From positions 1 to 46,713 of the forward strand of contig JAQWLN010000192.1 of the NCBI GenBank assembly GCA_029247265.1: a stretch of 46,713 bases of DNA. The letters run 5' to 3'. Positions 21,896 to 30,864 of this stretch are shown one piece after another; the first letter of the stretch is position 1, and the number at the start of each line of letters is the position of its first letter. The DNA is from Fuerstiella sp. Its GTDB lineage: Bacteria > Planctomycetota > Planctomycetia > Planctomycetales > Planctomycetaceae. Under the pieces are notes generated by a model that was given only the letters and a program-made list of their open reading frames with translations, was not told where the DNA came from and did no database searches. A program made the position numbers and the translations under genes.

Positions 21896-24196
21896 ATGAG
21901 CAAATCGTTCAACAGGCTGGCAGCGCTGAGTGTCGATCAGCGGTGGTTTGTCATTCTGCTGGTAAGCATCATCACCGTCGTCGCCGTTATCGGTTATCGC
22001 GATCCTCACCTGCTGTTGCAGCTGTTTGAAACAGCGGACGAACAGGAAGACGCAGCGACCGCAGCCACCCCTGATGACGACAGACCGCAGCGTCAGGTTC
22101 CGAACGTCAGCCCGTTCAGTTTGTCCGGTGGCGATGTTGTCGTCGTTGTCCAGGGAGACAACTTTTTCAATGCCAACTGTGCCACGGCGCTGCGGCAGGT
22201 GGTGGAGGACCTGGAAGATCTGGACCAGGTTGCCAGCGTCTTATGGCTTGACCGTGTGCCGACGCTCAACATCTTCGGCCTGCCGGAGCCTCTGTTTCCT
22301 CGATCAACAGCGTCGGCGAATCGCTTCGCGGCCGCTAAGGAAAAGGCGTTGCAGCATCCGTTAGTGGGCGGTCAGTTGCTCAGCGGTGATGGCAAAACAT
22401 TGCTGCTGCTGTTGGGGCTCAATTATGACCACGTCCTTGATGACGCAGAAGCCACAACATTGCTGCGAGAAACGGCCGAAGCTACGGCGGCTCGCTTCCC
22501 TGACGTGGATCTGAAATTTCAGAGCACCGGACGTGTCCCCGCGGCGCTGGCGGCGATTGAAGCCCACGAAGCGAATCAGTTGAAGTATCAGCTGATCGGC
22601 TATGGCATGATCTTTGTCATGACGCTGATTTTGTTCCGCGGCATCCGGGCCGTCATGATTGTTGCTGCTGCCCCGGCTTTGGGTGTTTTCTGGACCATCG
22701 GCATGGTTCAATATCTGGGCTACGAACACAATCCGCTGATCGACGTGATACTGCCGGTTCTGGTCAGTCTTGTCGGACTGACCGACGGCGTGCACCTGAT
22801 GGTTCAGATTCGCAAACTGCGAGCAGGCGGGCTGCCGGAAAAAGTCGCTGCGCGGCTGGGCATCCAGCAGGTGGGCATGGCCTGCTTTCTGACGTCGCTG
22901 ACCACCGCTATCGGATTCGGCTCTTTGACTCAGGCCGAATCGGAAATGGTGAATGAATTCGGCATGTGTTGTGTGTTCGGTGTGACACTGACATTCGTTT
23001 CTGTCGTCACCATCATTCCTTTTGCCTGTTCCACCTGGCTGGGCCGGAAAATACACGTCGGTCTGGACAGCAGCCTGATCGACCGCAACCTCGGGCGTAT
23101 ATCGGGTGTTGTGGACGCTGTCCTGCAACGACGTTCACTGGTCAGCAAGCTGGCGATAGCGGCGACGCTGATGTTTTTCGCTATTTCGCTGACATTGAAA
23201 CCGGATCAACGACAAAGCGACGGCCTGCCGGAAAAGGCCGAAGCCACCATCGCACTTCATCATCTGGACAAAGCATTCGGAGGCCTTGAATTTTCACGTG
23301 TCGAAGTGAGATGGACAGATGATGTACCGTCCGATTCGGCGGAGCTGCTGATCGTTATTTCTGCCGTCGATGATCTGCTGCGCGCCGAAGAACTGATTGG
23401 TCATCCGCTGTCGATCCGCAATCTCATTGATGCTCAGCCGGGTAGCGGTCCGCCGGAAGAACGCATGTCACTGATGGAGCTGCTGCCTCCTCCGCTGAAA
23501 CGAGCGTTCTTTACGCCGGAACGCAACGAGGCCAAGGTCACCTTTCGCGTTCAGGACCTGGGAATCGCCGCCTACGGTCCGGTATTCGAACGAATCGAGG
23601 CCGGGTGTGCAGCGATAAGAAAAGAGCACCCCGACTTTCGTTTTGAACTGCGTGGCAACGCCGTCTGGCGGTGGCAGCACCTTTACCAGGTTGTTGTTGA
23701 TCTGGCGGCCAGTCTGGGTACAGCGTCCGTGGTGATCTTCTTCGTATTGGCGATTGTTTATCGTTCTATCCGAATCGGATTGATTTCGATCATCCCCAAC
23801 ATGTTTCCGCTGGTGCTGACAGGAGCCTATCTGGCAATGACCGGGTACAACCTTGAAATTGTCATGGTCTGTAATTTCACTGTGTGCCTGGGTATTGCCG
23901 TTGATGACACCATCCATTTTCTGACCAGGTATCAGGAAGAAAACGCAAAGACAGATGACCAGGATGAGGCCATTCGCAAAGCGTTTACGGGTGTCGGAAC
24001 AGCTCTGATCATGACCACAACCGTGCTGATCGCGGGATTCGGAACAGTGATTCTCAGCGAATCCCGCGACCACAAGATTTTCGCCACCATGGGAGTGCTG
24101 ACGATTGGTTCGGCTCTGTTCGGAGATCTCGTGTTTCTACCCGCCTTGCTCGGTCGTTTTGCCGCGAAGAAAGACAGAACCAGTGACCAGGAATAG
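21896..24196 (+). CDS. RND superfamily (MMPL-type) exporter
   Basis: A 766-residue inner-membrane transporter with the typical duplicated layout: an N-terminal helix, a soluble domain, a five-to-six-helix bundle (about 225-400), a second helix (about 410-430), a second soluble domain and a second bundle (about 610-755). Membrane motifs include LTDGVHLMVQ and GIAVDDTIHFLTRY, which fit the MMPL/SSD-like branch. Substrates of such proteins are often lipids or hydrophobic compounds, driven by proton flow. Lying directly after two ExbD genes suggests a combined envelope transport system. Its stop codon is part of a palindrome shared with the convergent DUF1080 gene. Confidence 0.9.
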   Translation: MSKSFNRLAALSVDQRWFVILLVSIITVVAVIGYRDPHLLLQLFETADEQEDAATAATPDDDRPQRQVPNVSPFSLSGGDVVVVVQGDNFFNANCATALRQVVEDLEDLDQVASVLWLDRVPTLNIFGLPEPLFPRSTASANRFAAAKEKALQHPLVGGQLLSGDGKTLLLLLGLNYDHVLDDAEATTLLRETAEATAARFPDVDLKFQSTGRVPAALAAIEAHEANQLKYQLIGYGMIFVMTLILFRGIRAVMIVAAAPALGVFWTIGMVQYLGYEHNPLIDVILPVLVSLVGLTDGVHLMVQIRKLRAGGLPEKVAARLGIQQVGMACFLTSLTTAIGFGSLTQAESEMVNEFGMCCVFGVTLTFVSVVTIIPFACSTWLGRKIHVGLDSSLIDRNLGRISGVVDAVLQRRSLVSKLAIAATLMFFAISLTLKPDQRQSDGLPEKAEATIALHHLDKAFGGLEFSRVEVRWTDDVPSDSAELLIVISAVDDLLRAEELIGHPLSIRNLIDAQPGSGPPEERMSLMELLPPPLKRAFFTPERNEAKVTFRVQDLGIAAYGPVFERIEAGCAAIRKEHPDFRFELRGNAVWRWQHLYQVVVDLAASLGTASVVIFFVLAIVYRSIRIGLISIIPNMFPLVLTGAYLAMTGYNLEIVMVCNFTVCLGIAVDDTIHFLTRYQEENAKTDDQDEAIRKAFTGVGTALIMTTTVLIAGFGTVILSESRDHKIFATMGVLTIGSALFGDLVFLPALLGRFAAKKDRTSDQE

Positions 24197-24219
24197 GGCG
24201 CGTGCGAGCACGCACCCTA
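24194..24219. terminator. Bidirectional hairpin terminator containing both convergent stop codons
   Basis: TAGGGCGCGTGC and GCACGCACCCTA form an inverted repeat with a single mismatch (24199/24214) and almost no loop. The first TAG (24194-24196) is the stop of the RND exporter on the + strand, and CTA (24217-24219) is the stop of the DUF1080 gene on the - strand. There is no T-run, so it may act as a transcript-end hairpin rather than a classical intrinsic terminator. Confidence 0.65.
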
Positions 24220-24978
24220 CTTTCCGATGATCGGAGCTGTTGTGGACTCGTCCGCCATTCCTCCGGGCAGTTCCATGATGCGGATGTTTCTCATGTGGAC
24301 TTCGCGGCCTTCAGATTCAAGGCAGATGTAACCCTTCTTCCACGAAGCGTCGCGGATGCTGTTTACAAAACGCCCATTGATGGCCAGCTTCACCGTGCCA
24401 TCAACGGCCACGACCGTGTACTTGTTCCACTGTCCGACGCCCTTGCAGCGTTGCTCCACTGACTTGCTGCGTGAACCTCGCGGATTCGCCGGAACGGCCG
24501 TCATGCCACCCGCTCCAAACAGTTCGCCGTGAACATATGCGACCGGCGGATACGAGCCGTCCTTTTTCCGGTGCTGACGCACCCAATCCAGTTCCAGCAT
24601 CTGCACTTCCATTCCTCGGGGAAGCCGATTCCTTTCAGGCTTGGCGTCGCTCCACAGGAAAACCCCCGAGTTGCCGCCGGGCTCCATGTGCCGCCACTCG
24701 ATTTCCAGCACGAAATTTTCATATTGCCGATCCGTTCGCATCACCCCGATCGGCAGTCCGGTGCAGACAATCATGCCGTCTTTAGCCGACCATGTATCGG
24801 GATCCGTATTGACGTTGGTCCAGCCGTCCAGGTTCTTTCCATTGAACAGATCCCGGAAGGTCGGTTCCGGCAGAATCGCGAGGTCCGTTGCTGTGGGAGC
24901 AACGTTCGGCGGCAAACTGTCCTGGGCAACAACTGACGCACCGGCAAGTCCGGCAACAAGAATAATTCGTGCAAGCAT
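24217..24978 (-). CDS. Secreted DUF1080 (3-keto-disaccharide hydrolase-like) protein
   Basis: A 253-residue secreted protein with signal peptide [19 protein letters not shown]. From residue 40 onward it has the DUF1080 concanavalin-like fold: [22 protein letters not shown] and [12 protein letters not shown] are diagnostic. Some members hydrolyse 3-keto-glycosides after oxidation by Gfo/Idh/MocA enzymes. The ATG is preceded by AAAGG. It follows a sulfatase on the same strand after 90 bases, suggesting a common operon. Confidence 0.92.
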   Translation of the reverse strand: MLARIILVAGLAGASVVAQDSLPPNVAPTATDLAILPEPTFRDLFNGKNLDGWTNVNTDPDTWSAKDGMIVCTGLPIGVMRTDRQYENFVLEIEWRHMEPGGNSGVFLWSDAKPERNRLPRGMEVQMLELDWVRQHRKKDGSYPPVAYVHGELFGAGGMTAVPANPRGSRSKSVEQRCKGVGQWNKYTVVAVDGTVKLAINGRFVNSIRDASWKKGYICLESEGREVHMRNIRIMELPGGMADESTTAPIIGK

Positions 24979-25068
24979 AGTGTGGCCTTTCTGAAGCGTA
25001 AGGAGATCTGCTCACGCTTCTGGTTTCCGGACGTCGTGCAGGAGTGCAGCTGGGGTTGGGGCGACCGA

Positions 25069-26478
25069 CTACTTTTTGTTCTTCTTTGCGGATATTGGCT
25101 TCGTCGGCATTTTGTTTACTTCGGGAAGGTGAGCGGCAAGCTTCTTTTTGACGGCGGCCATGTTGGCGCTGGCAGCAAGATTGGCGAACTCGTAATCATC
25201 GTTCCTGTGATCGTATAGCTCTTCAGTGCCGTCGGCATAACGAATGTAACGGTAACGCTCGTCGCGGATAGCGTGATTGAGGTAACCGTGGGTCGTGAGT
25301 GCAACGCCGTCCCAGTTAGACTTCGGGTTTTGCAGCAGCGGGACGATGCTCCTGCCTTCGAGGTGTCCGGGAGGCTCAAGCCCGGCCAGCTGGCAGAGCG
25401 TGGGGTAGATACTCATGAAGTCGACAGGCCGGTCACAGATCGTGCCGGGTCTCGTGATGCCCGGCGCAACCCAGATGAACGGCGTGCGGGTCGCTTCTTC
25501 CCAGAGTGCAAATTTGCGCCAGTGCTGTTTCTCGCCCAGGTGCCAGCCGTGGTCGCCCCAGAAAACGATGATCGTGTTGTCGCGTTCGGGGCTTGCTTCG
25601 TAGGCGTCCAGCAGTCGGCCAACGTTCATATCGACATAGGCGATCGTCGCGAGATAGGACTGGACAGCGTCTTTCCAGCGACCGGACTTGAGGAACTTAG
25701 CATGGTCCTTCTCAGGACCCGCCATCCGCACTCCGGCTCTGGGCAGATCGTCCAGGTCGTCCGTGCGGTGGGGCGGCAGCCGGATGTTTTCGCGGGGGTA
25801 CATCTCATAATATTTGCGAGGTACAGCCCAGGGGAGATGAGGCTTGATGAGGCCGCAGGCGATGAAGAATGGCTTGTCACGTTTCTGGTTCATGCGGTCG
25901 ATGCAGAAGTCGACCGTGTGCCAGTCAGGGAGATCCTTGTCCTGCAGGTCGAGAGGCAGCGGTTCGTGGTAGCCTTCAAATTTCGTGGGCGCACGACCGG
26001 CACTGTTCTCTCTCCGCGTGGGTGGATATTCGTCCCATTCGGAAGCGTAGACGCTTTTCAGGCCACTGGCACTGGAATGGTACGTCTTGCCCATCGCGGC
26101 GGTGTAGTAGCCGTTTTTTCTGAAGTGGGCGTTAAGGTTAAGCCCTTCTTTGATGTGTTGCTTCCAGGGGTCGCCGTTGACGTAGCAGCCCGAACTATGT
26201 GGACGGATGCCGGACCAGAGAGCGGCGCGGGACGGGCCACAGGCGGGTGCCGCGCAGTGGGCGTTGGTGAATGACACGCCCATCGCGGCGAGACGATCGA
26301 TGTTGGGAGTCTTGCACTGCGGATTACGGCCGGTGTAGCCGACCCAGTGGTTGAGATCATCGACGGGAATGAAAAGGACGTTGGGAGCCTTCGCTGTAGC
26401 TGATAGCCCCGAGTTCCAGGTCAAAAGCAGAATGACGAGCAGTAAGGCTCTTCGGTTGTCGGAGCGAATGGAATTCAT
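25069..26478 (-). CDS. Secreted sulfatase, iduronate-2-sulfatase-like
   Basis: A 469-residue sulfatase with a hydrophobic signal (about 11-27). Metal-binding VLFIPVDDLNHW and the active-site motif CGPSR (cysteine 80) place it in the iduronate-2-sulfatase-like branch, as do GLIKPHLPW and FWGDHGWHLGEKQHW. It removes sulfate from a polysaccharide outside the cytoplasm; the exact ester is unknown. The ATG has an AAAGGA ribosome site. It is the first gene of a likely two-gene unit with DUF1080. A Lys-rich C-terminal tail (about eight lysines in the last 17 residues) is unusual but not disruptive. Confidence 0.93.
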   Translation of the reverse strand: MNSIRSDNRRALLLVILLLTWNSGLSATAKAPNVLFIPVDDLNHWVGYTGRNPQCKTPNIDRLAAMGVSFTNAHCAAPACGPSRAALWSGIRPHSSGCYVNGDPWKQHIKEGLNLNAHFRKNGYYTAAMGKTYHSSASGLKSVYASEWDEYPPTRRENSAGRAPTKFEGYHEPLPLDLQDKDLPDWHTVDFCIDRMNQKRDKPFFIACGLIKPHLPWAVPRKYYEMYPRENIRLPPHRTDDLDDLPRAGVRMAGPEKDHAKFLKSGRWKDAVQSYLATIAYVDMNVGRLLDAYEASPERDNTIIVFWGDHGWHLGEKQHWRKFALWEEATRTPFIWVAPGITRPGTICDRPVDFMSIYPTLCQLAGLEPPGHLEGRSIVPLLQNPKSNWDGVALTTHGYLNHAIRDERYRYIRYADGTEELYDHRNDDYEFANLAASANMAAVKKKLAAHLPEVNKMPTKPISAKKNKK

Positions 26479-26649
26479 GAGTTATATCCTTTGAGCATCT
26501 TCGGACTGAACCAGCCGATGTATGAAAGCTGGCAACGCCTGGTCTCGGTCTTTGGCTCGGGCAACGAAGCGTTCGGAGAACTCTCGGCCGCCAATAATGT
26601 GGGGCCTCCGAAGTCTGTATTCTATCATTTTGAGCTGGCCGTACGAAGC

Positions 26650-26736
26650 GTGGCACAGGGTTTATTGTTGCACGGATGTGCGCCATTGGCATTTACCAAT
26701 GTGCCTCGCAACAACACTGGCAGAGCCAGTGGTACC
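26650..26736. repeat. Imperfect palindromic repeat element, left of yggL
   Basis: This intergenic stretch contains CATTGG-CATTTA-CCAATG (26684-26701) and CACTGGC-AGA-GCCAGTG (26715-26731). Its outer arms (TGGCACAGGG... and ...CCAGTGG) are imperfectly complementary, so the whole can fold on itself. The 7-bp CACTGGC/GCCAGTG hairpin occurs again twice on the other side of yggL. It looks like a REP- or MITE-type intergenic element; its copy number in the genome is unknown. Confidence 0.6.
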
Positions 26737-26762
26737 CATACCACCTGTTGCTGGCCGTTGAT

Positions 26763-27083
26763 TCAGTCGCCTGTATGCCATGCGTCAACCAGCTGGCCAA
26801 CCACAACATCTTCGACCCGTGGATGATCGTCCAGCCATTCATGAACAACCTGCCGATGCTGCTCGGTTGCCGTGCCGCGGGAATCGAGGTTTACAAAGCC
26901 TTCCCAGTCGTTCAGTCCGCCTCCACCGAACTGCAGACCGTTCTGTTCGATCATGTCAATGAATGCGTCGAGCAGGGCATCGCAGTCATTCGTGGAAAGC
27001 GTCGAGGACATTCGGAACGCGATGGAGAAACCAAACTCCTGGAATTCGCCCAGTCGCAGTTTTTTCCTCAGTCGTTTCTTCAT
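26763..27083 (-). CDS. yggL: YggL family 50S ribosome-binding protein (DUF469)
   Basis: A 106-residue protein. The N-terminus KKRLRKKLRLGEFQEFGF and the following segment AFRMSSTLSTND... with IEQNGLQFGGGG match the YggL/DUF469 family, a small basic protein that associates with the large ribosomal subunit. The open frame continues upstream to 27182, but the family start is the ATG at 27081-27083; the extra N-terminal part is encoded by the palindromic repeat. No strong ribosome site is visible. The gene sits alone between two related palindromic elements and between genes for secreted catabolic proteins, so it may have arrived as a cassette. Confidence 0.85.
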   Translation of the reverse strand: MKKRLRKKLRLGEFQEFGFSIAFRMSSTLSTNDCDALLDAFIDMIEQNGLQFGGGGLNDWEGFVNLDSRGTATEQHRQVVHEWLDDHPRVEDVVVGQLVDAWHTGD

Positions 27084-27120
27084 GACGTGTTGAGTGGACC
27101 AATTGGCATGGTTCGAGTGG

Positions 27121-27180
27121 GTGGCACTGGCTTTGCCGGTGATTGCAACGTTGAGCCAACACTGGCGGAGCCAGTGGCAC
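27121..27180. repeat. 60-bp palindromic repeat element, right of yggL
   Basis: GTGGCACTGGC (27121-27131) and GCCAGTGGCAC (27170-27180) are perfect 11-bp terminal inverted repeats. Inside are two hairpins of one type: CACTGGC-TTT-GCCGGTG (27125-27141) and CACTGGC-GGA-GCCAGTG (27160-27176). The element is thus an imperfect palindrome over its whole length and is related to the one at 26650-26736. Confidence 0.7.
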
Positions 27181-27219
27181 ACCGGGCCCCTCAGTCTGCC
27201 CTGAGTGGCGAAAGTGCAC

Positions 27220-30200
27220 CTATTGATTTCCGCCGCCGTTTTGCTGAATGAATGCCAGCAGGTCCAGGATTTCCTCTTTCGAAAACGTCATCAGCAGGCC
27301 ATCCGGCATCGTTGATAGTTTTGACGGAATCAATTCGTCGATTTGTTCTTTATTGATCGTGACGACCTGGTCAGGTTTCAACGGGTTTGGCAGCAGAGTG
27401 ATCGATGTTTCGTTCTGCTTCGTCATTAAGCCGCTCAGCACCGTGCCGTCGTCACGCACGGCAATCCAGGTCTGGTACTGTTTATTGATCTCAGACGACG
27501 GGGCCAGGACCTGTTGCACGAGTTTTGCACCTTTGAAACGCTTATTGACATCAGACAATTCCGGCCCCAGTTTGGCTCCTTTGTCCTTAATCCGGTGGCA
27601 TTTGATGCAGCCAGCCTGATTGAAGACGGTTTCACCGTTTGTCGCAGATCGTCCGATGAGTTGTTCTGCTGTGAGAGCCTGAAAATCCGGCATCGTCCAG
27701 CGTTTCACAAATTGGCGAGTGATTTCATCGGCGGCTGGTGGAGGTAATGGCTGGTCGTCCGGCAGCACATACAGGCTGCCGCGCATGACCCTCCAGTGTC
27801 CGGGATAGGTACACAGAAATCGGTACCGTCCTGTTTCCTTTGGCGCTTCGAAATAGACGGTGTATTGGTCGCCGGGATTCAGGATTGGCGAGAAACAAAT
27901 CTCTGCCGGGTCATTTGGAACGTAGTGAGTCGCGATGGCTCGAGGATTACTGGCCAGGACCATGGACTGCCCACCGAATTCCTCCATCGCATCGGCTTTG
28001 ATGACCACGACGTTGTGCGGCATGCTGGGGTCCGTGTTGTGGAACGTCAGAGCAACTCGTGTTCCCGGTGCCACCTTCAGTCTCTTGGGTTCGTACTGCA
28101 GACCAGTGACGGCAGTCAGTGTTATCTTCTTTGCACTGGAGACCCAACCGAAGTTGGTGCCAAAGGCATCCTGTGCGATGAGCCGAGGATCCTGTTCGTA
28201 CTTTTCGGCATGAGGAAAGCCCGGCCAGCGGCGTTTGGCGATCAGCTGATAGCCGGGGAATTCGGTAAAGGTTTCGCCCATTGCGTAGATGGATGAGTAG
28301 GCGTCCGGAGTAAACGCCGCACCGTCAACAGTCACCAGCTTCATGTGCAGGTGGAACTGCATGACGGGATGCAGCTGAGGGATTTCGATGAAGACGCTGC
28401 GTTTGTCCTGCAGCAGATGCACAGACCGCACGGGAACGTAATCGTGTCCCTGTCGTCCTTCATCCTTAACGCTGTATTCCGGAGAACCGTAAGCCCCGCT
28501 GTACAGATAATTCCACTGCTGACAGAAAACGTTTTCTTTTCGGACGGACTCTGCAGAGATCTCTGTATTGCAGTGGACGATCAGTCCGTTTTGCCGTGTC
28601 TCGATTTGTGTGGGCAGATGCAGTGGCTTGCCGGTGAAACGGAGTCGCTGCAGACAGCCGTTTTCTGCGGCATAGCTTTGCCAGCCCTCGGTACCGGCGA
28701 CATAGATGTGGCCATCATGTTCGTTAAACGTCAGCCGGCACGCTCCGCTCAGGAATTCACCAAGCAGTGGTACCAGTCCGCCCTGAACATAGCCGTCAAT
28801 TTCTTCTCGCAGAATCATGTAGTGATCACAGTATCCGTAGGACGACCCAATCACCTTTCCGGCCAGCGGCCCGAGGCGTTTGTCATCAGGCAGAAAGCGA
28901 ATTTCTCCCGCTGAGTTATCGATACCACGAGGAACAAAACACTGCGGCAGGTCGTAGCCGAATTCGCCAATGCCTTCGCGCGGACCACGATGCCCGTGGA
29001 AGCTGCCTCCGCCGACGTTGAAGATGGCAGTGCCTGGTGCCCAACTGCCTTCCTGAATCGTCGCCAGTATGATGCTGCCGTCCGGTGACACGCCGATGCC
29101 GTTGGAATTTCTGAGGCCGGACCCCATGGATTCCGGCTTCTGCCCTTCTGTCAGGCGAGTCAGCCCGAAGTCACCGGAGGCCGTTGCCCAGTACAGCCGA
29201 CCCTCTTTGTCCTGCTGAAGCGAGGTGGCAAAGTCATGGCCTCCGGTCGTGGGGTATTCGTTGGTGACGCATTCATAAAAGTCGGCCTCACCATCGCCGT
29301 TCAGATCGTGCAGACGGGTGATCTGATCATTGCCGCCCAGAATGATCTTTCCGTCTTTGATTGTCAGCCCCAATGGTTGATACAGCCCCGCGGCGACTCG
29401 TTGCCATTTCAGTTCCTGCAGGTCGTCATTAACTCCGCTGACCACCCAGACGTCTCCCAGAAGTGTAGACACAGCTATTCGCCCACCGTCCATCGCTGCT
29501 ACGCCGGCCAGACGCATGGGCGTGCCGAACGGATTAGCCGTCGCGTAGGGAATGGTGAGTGTGTCGATGGCGAAGGATTTGGACCCGTCGCCATGTTGAC
29601 CGGACGTGGTGACGACATTCTGCGCCCACTGACCCGGGCCACCGGCGATCAGCAGTGAAGGCGCGTGAGGTGATTCACCGTCCACGGCTCGTAGTACAGC
29701 CTCCCCTTCTGATGACTGTCGTCGGAACTGCAAATGCAGCGTCGTGTCCGGAGTGCCATCGTTGAAATTCAGAACGGCGGCGGCATTCTGCCCCGCGCCG
29801 GCAACCAGCCGTGGACCGCTGACGTCAAAGAAACCGACGGATGTAGCCTTGTCCTTCTGGTCTGCAACGAGATTTTGGTACTGACTGGACTGTGTCTGTT
29901 GGGGCGTACCGTTGAATCGAAACAACGACAGCCGAGCTTCTGTCGGCAGCTGGCCCTCAAACTGCAGCGACCGGACCAGCACACCGTCCAGCAGCCACAT
30001 TCGATCGTAAACTGTGGCATTGCCGATGGTGTAGGTGAACACGACGTCCGTGCCGTTGCGATAAAAGCCCAGATATCCTGTCTTCGTATCCTTCGGAACG
30101 TTCCAGCGACTGGTGCCGAAGTCGAACAATTGCTGTCCGACTGCTCTTGCGCCGTCGTGAACTCCGTATCGACCGGAGCCTCGGGAAACAAATCCTCCCT

Positions 30201-30591
30201 GCCACGAATCGATGAACGACAGCGACAACGGGTCGAAAACGACGCTGACGGCATCAGCACCATCGCTCAGGCGGACGGCCACTCCTTTTTGTGTGTTCGT
30301 TCCGAAGTGGATGACGCGACTGCAGATGACGTTGCCGCTGTCCACTTGGTTCAGCGTGGTGTCAATGCTTCGTTGGGGAGGGTCCTGTCCCCAGTGCCCG
30401 AACGCGCCTCCGTCCAGGCCTGGGAACTGCGGCAGCAATTCCGGAATCGGTTTGCCCGATGTCAGATGTTTTTCCGCCTGGCGAAAGTAATAGTCGCGGA
30501 CACGATTTTGGGGATAGGGAGCATGACCGTCCTGTGCCGTTGTCCCACTTGTTGCGAGGCAAAACAGAACCAGGATGACGACGGATTTCAT
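27220..30591 (-). CDS. Very large secreted propeller / blue-copper / cytochrome c protein
   Basis: An 1123-residue protein with a signal peptide (MKSVVILVLFCLATSGTTAQ). Domains in order: a DUF6797-like N-terminal region; a propeller-like segment (about 385-620) with Asp-rich DLNGDGEADFYEC; a further beta-rich region; a plastocyanin-type blue-copper domain with likely ligands H859, C927, H932 and M935 (PHNVVVIK ... CTYPGHWRVM); and a C-terminal planctomycete heme module with CIKCH (995-999) and the STMP methionine. It probably passes electrons from an outer substrate to a copper centre and heme. Alternative starts are 30597 and 30636. Its paralogue at 16186 has the heme module at the N-terminus and no copper domain. 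Confidence 0.85.
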   Translation of the reverse strand: MKSVVILVLFCLATSGTTAQDGHAPYPQNRVRDYYFRQAEKHLTSGKPIPELLPQFPGLDGGAFGHWGQDPPQRSIDTTLNQVDSGNVICSRVIHFGTNTQKGVAVRLSDGADAVSVVFDPLSLSFIDSWQGGFVSRGSGRYGVHDGARAVGQQLFDFGTSRWNVPKDTKTGYLGFYRNGTDVVFTYTIGNATVYDRMWLLDGVLVRSLQFEGQLPTEARLSLFRFNGTPQQTQSSQYQNLVADQKDKATSVGFFDVSGPRLVAGAGQNAAAVLNFNDGTPDTTLHLQFRRQSSEGEAVLRAVDGESPHAPSLLIAGGPGQWAQNVVTTSGQHGDGSKSFAIDTLTIPYATANPFGTPMRLAGVAAMDGGRIAVSTLLGDVWVVSGVNDDLQELKWQRVAAGLYQPLGLTIKDGKIILGGNDQITRLHDLNGDGEADFYECVTNEYPTTGGHDFATSLQQDKEGRLYWATASGDFGLTRLTEGQKPESMGSGLRNSNGIGVSPDGSIILATIQEGSWAPGTAIFNVGGGSFHGHRGPREGIGEFGYDLPQCFVPRGIDNSAGEIRFLPDDKRLGPLAGKVIGSSYGYCDHYMILREEIDGYVQGGLVPLLGEFLSGACRLTFNEHDGHIYVAGTEGWQSYAAENGCLQRLRFTGKPLHLPTQIETRQNGLIVHCNTEISAESVRKENVFCQQWNYLYSGAYGSPEYSVKDEGRQGHDYVPVRSVHLLQDKRSVFIEIPQLHPVMQFHLHMKLVTVDGAAFTPDAYSSIYAMGETFTEFPGYQLIAKRRWPGFPHAEKYEQDPRLIAQDAFGTNFGWVSSAKKITLTAVTGLQYEPKRLKVAPGTRVALTFHNTDPSMPHNVVVIKADAMEEFGGQSMVLASNPRAIATHYVPNDPAEICFSPILNPGDQYTVYFEAPKETGRYRFLCTYPGHWRVMRGSLYVLPDDQPLPPPAADEITRQFVKRWTMPDFQALTAEQLIGRSATNGETVFNQAGCIKCHRIKDKGAKLGPELSDVNKRFKGAKLVQQVLAPSSEINKQYQTWIAVRDDGTVLSGLMTKQNETSITLLPNPLKPDQVVTINKEQIDELIPSKLSTMPDGLLMTFSKEEILDLLAFIQQNGGGNQ

Positions 30592-30636
30592 AAGCATGGC
30601 GAAGGATCGGCGGGAACAGACGGGTGGGAAAAGCAT

Positions 30637-30837
30637 TCAACAGGCACTGGGATTGTAGAGACAATTCCAGCAAACGTCGCGAAGAAGCTCGATGTCGGTG
30701 CCGCATTTCGGACACGTCCAGCCAATGACCGTCTCGGGGGGCGTGCTGGTGTCCGGGTTCTTCGGCAGATCGGCGTCGTTCGTATAGCTTTTCGCGTTCG
30801 AAATACTGTTGTCGCTGTGTTCATGGTTGCTGGTCAT
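30637..30837 (-). CDS. Small zinc-ribbon protein
   Basis: A 66-residue protein with a polar N-terminal half and a C-terminal zinc ribbon: CPKCG (about 42-46) and CWNC (about 56-59). Two CxxC pairs 10-15 residues apart are a convincing metal site for so short a frame. It begins 27 bases after the RodA-like gene's stop and ends at the start region of the cytochrome gene, so it is probably in one transcript with both. No function is known. The frame's survival between two genes and its clean cysteine pattern are the main support. Confidence 0.65.
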   Translation of the reverse strand: MTSNHEHSDNSISNAKSYTNDADLPKNPDTSTPPETVIGWTCPKCGTDIELLRDVCWNCLYNPSAC

Positions 30838-30864
30838 GAGTATTGTTTTCGTGGACGGGCAGGA

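Noticed and set aside
25273..26274. A 333-codon open frame on the + strand
   Set aside because: Antisense to an intact iduronate-sulfatase-like gene with a complete active site; no recognisable domain.
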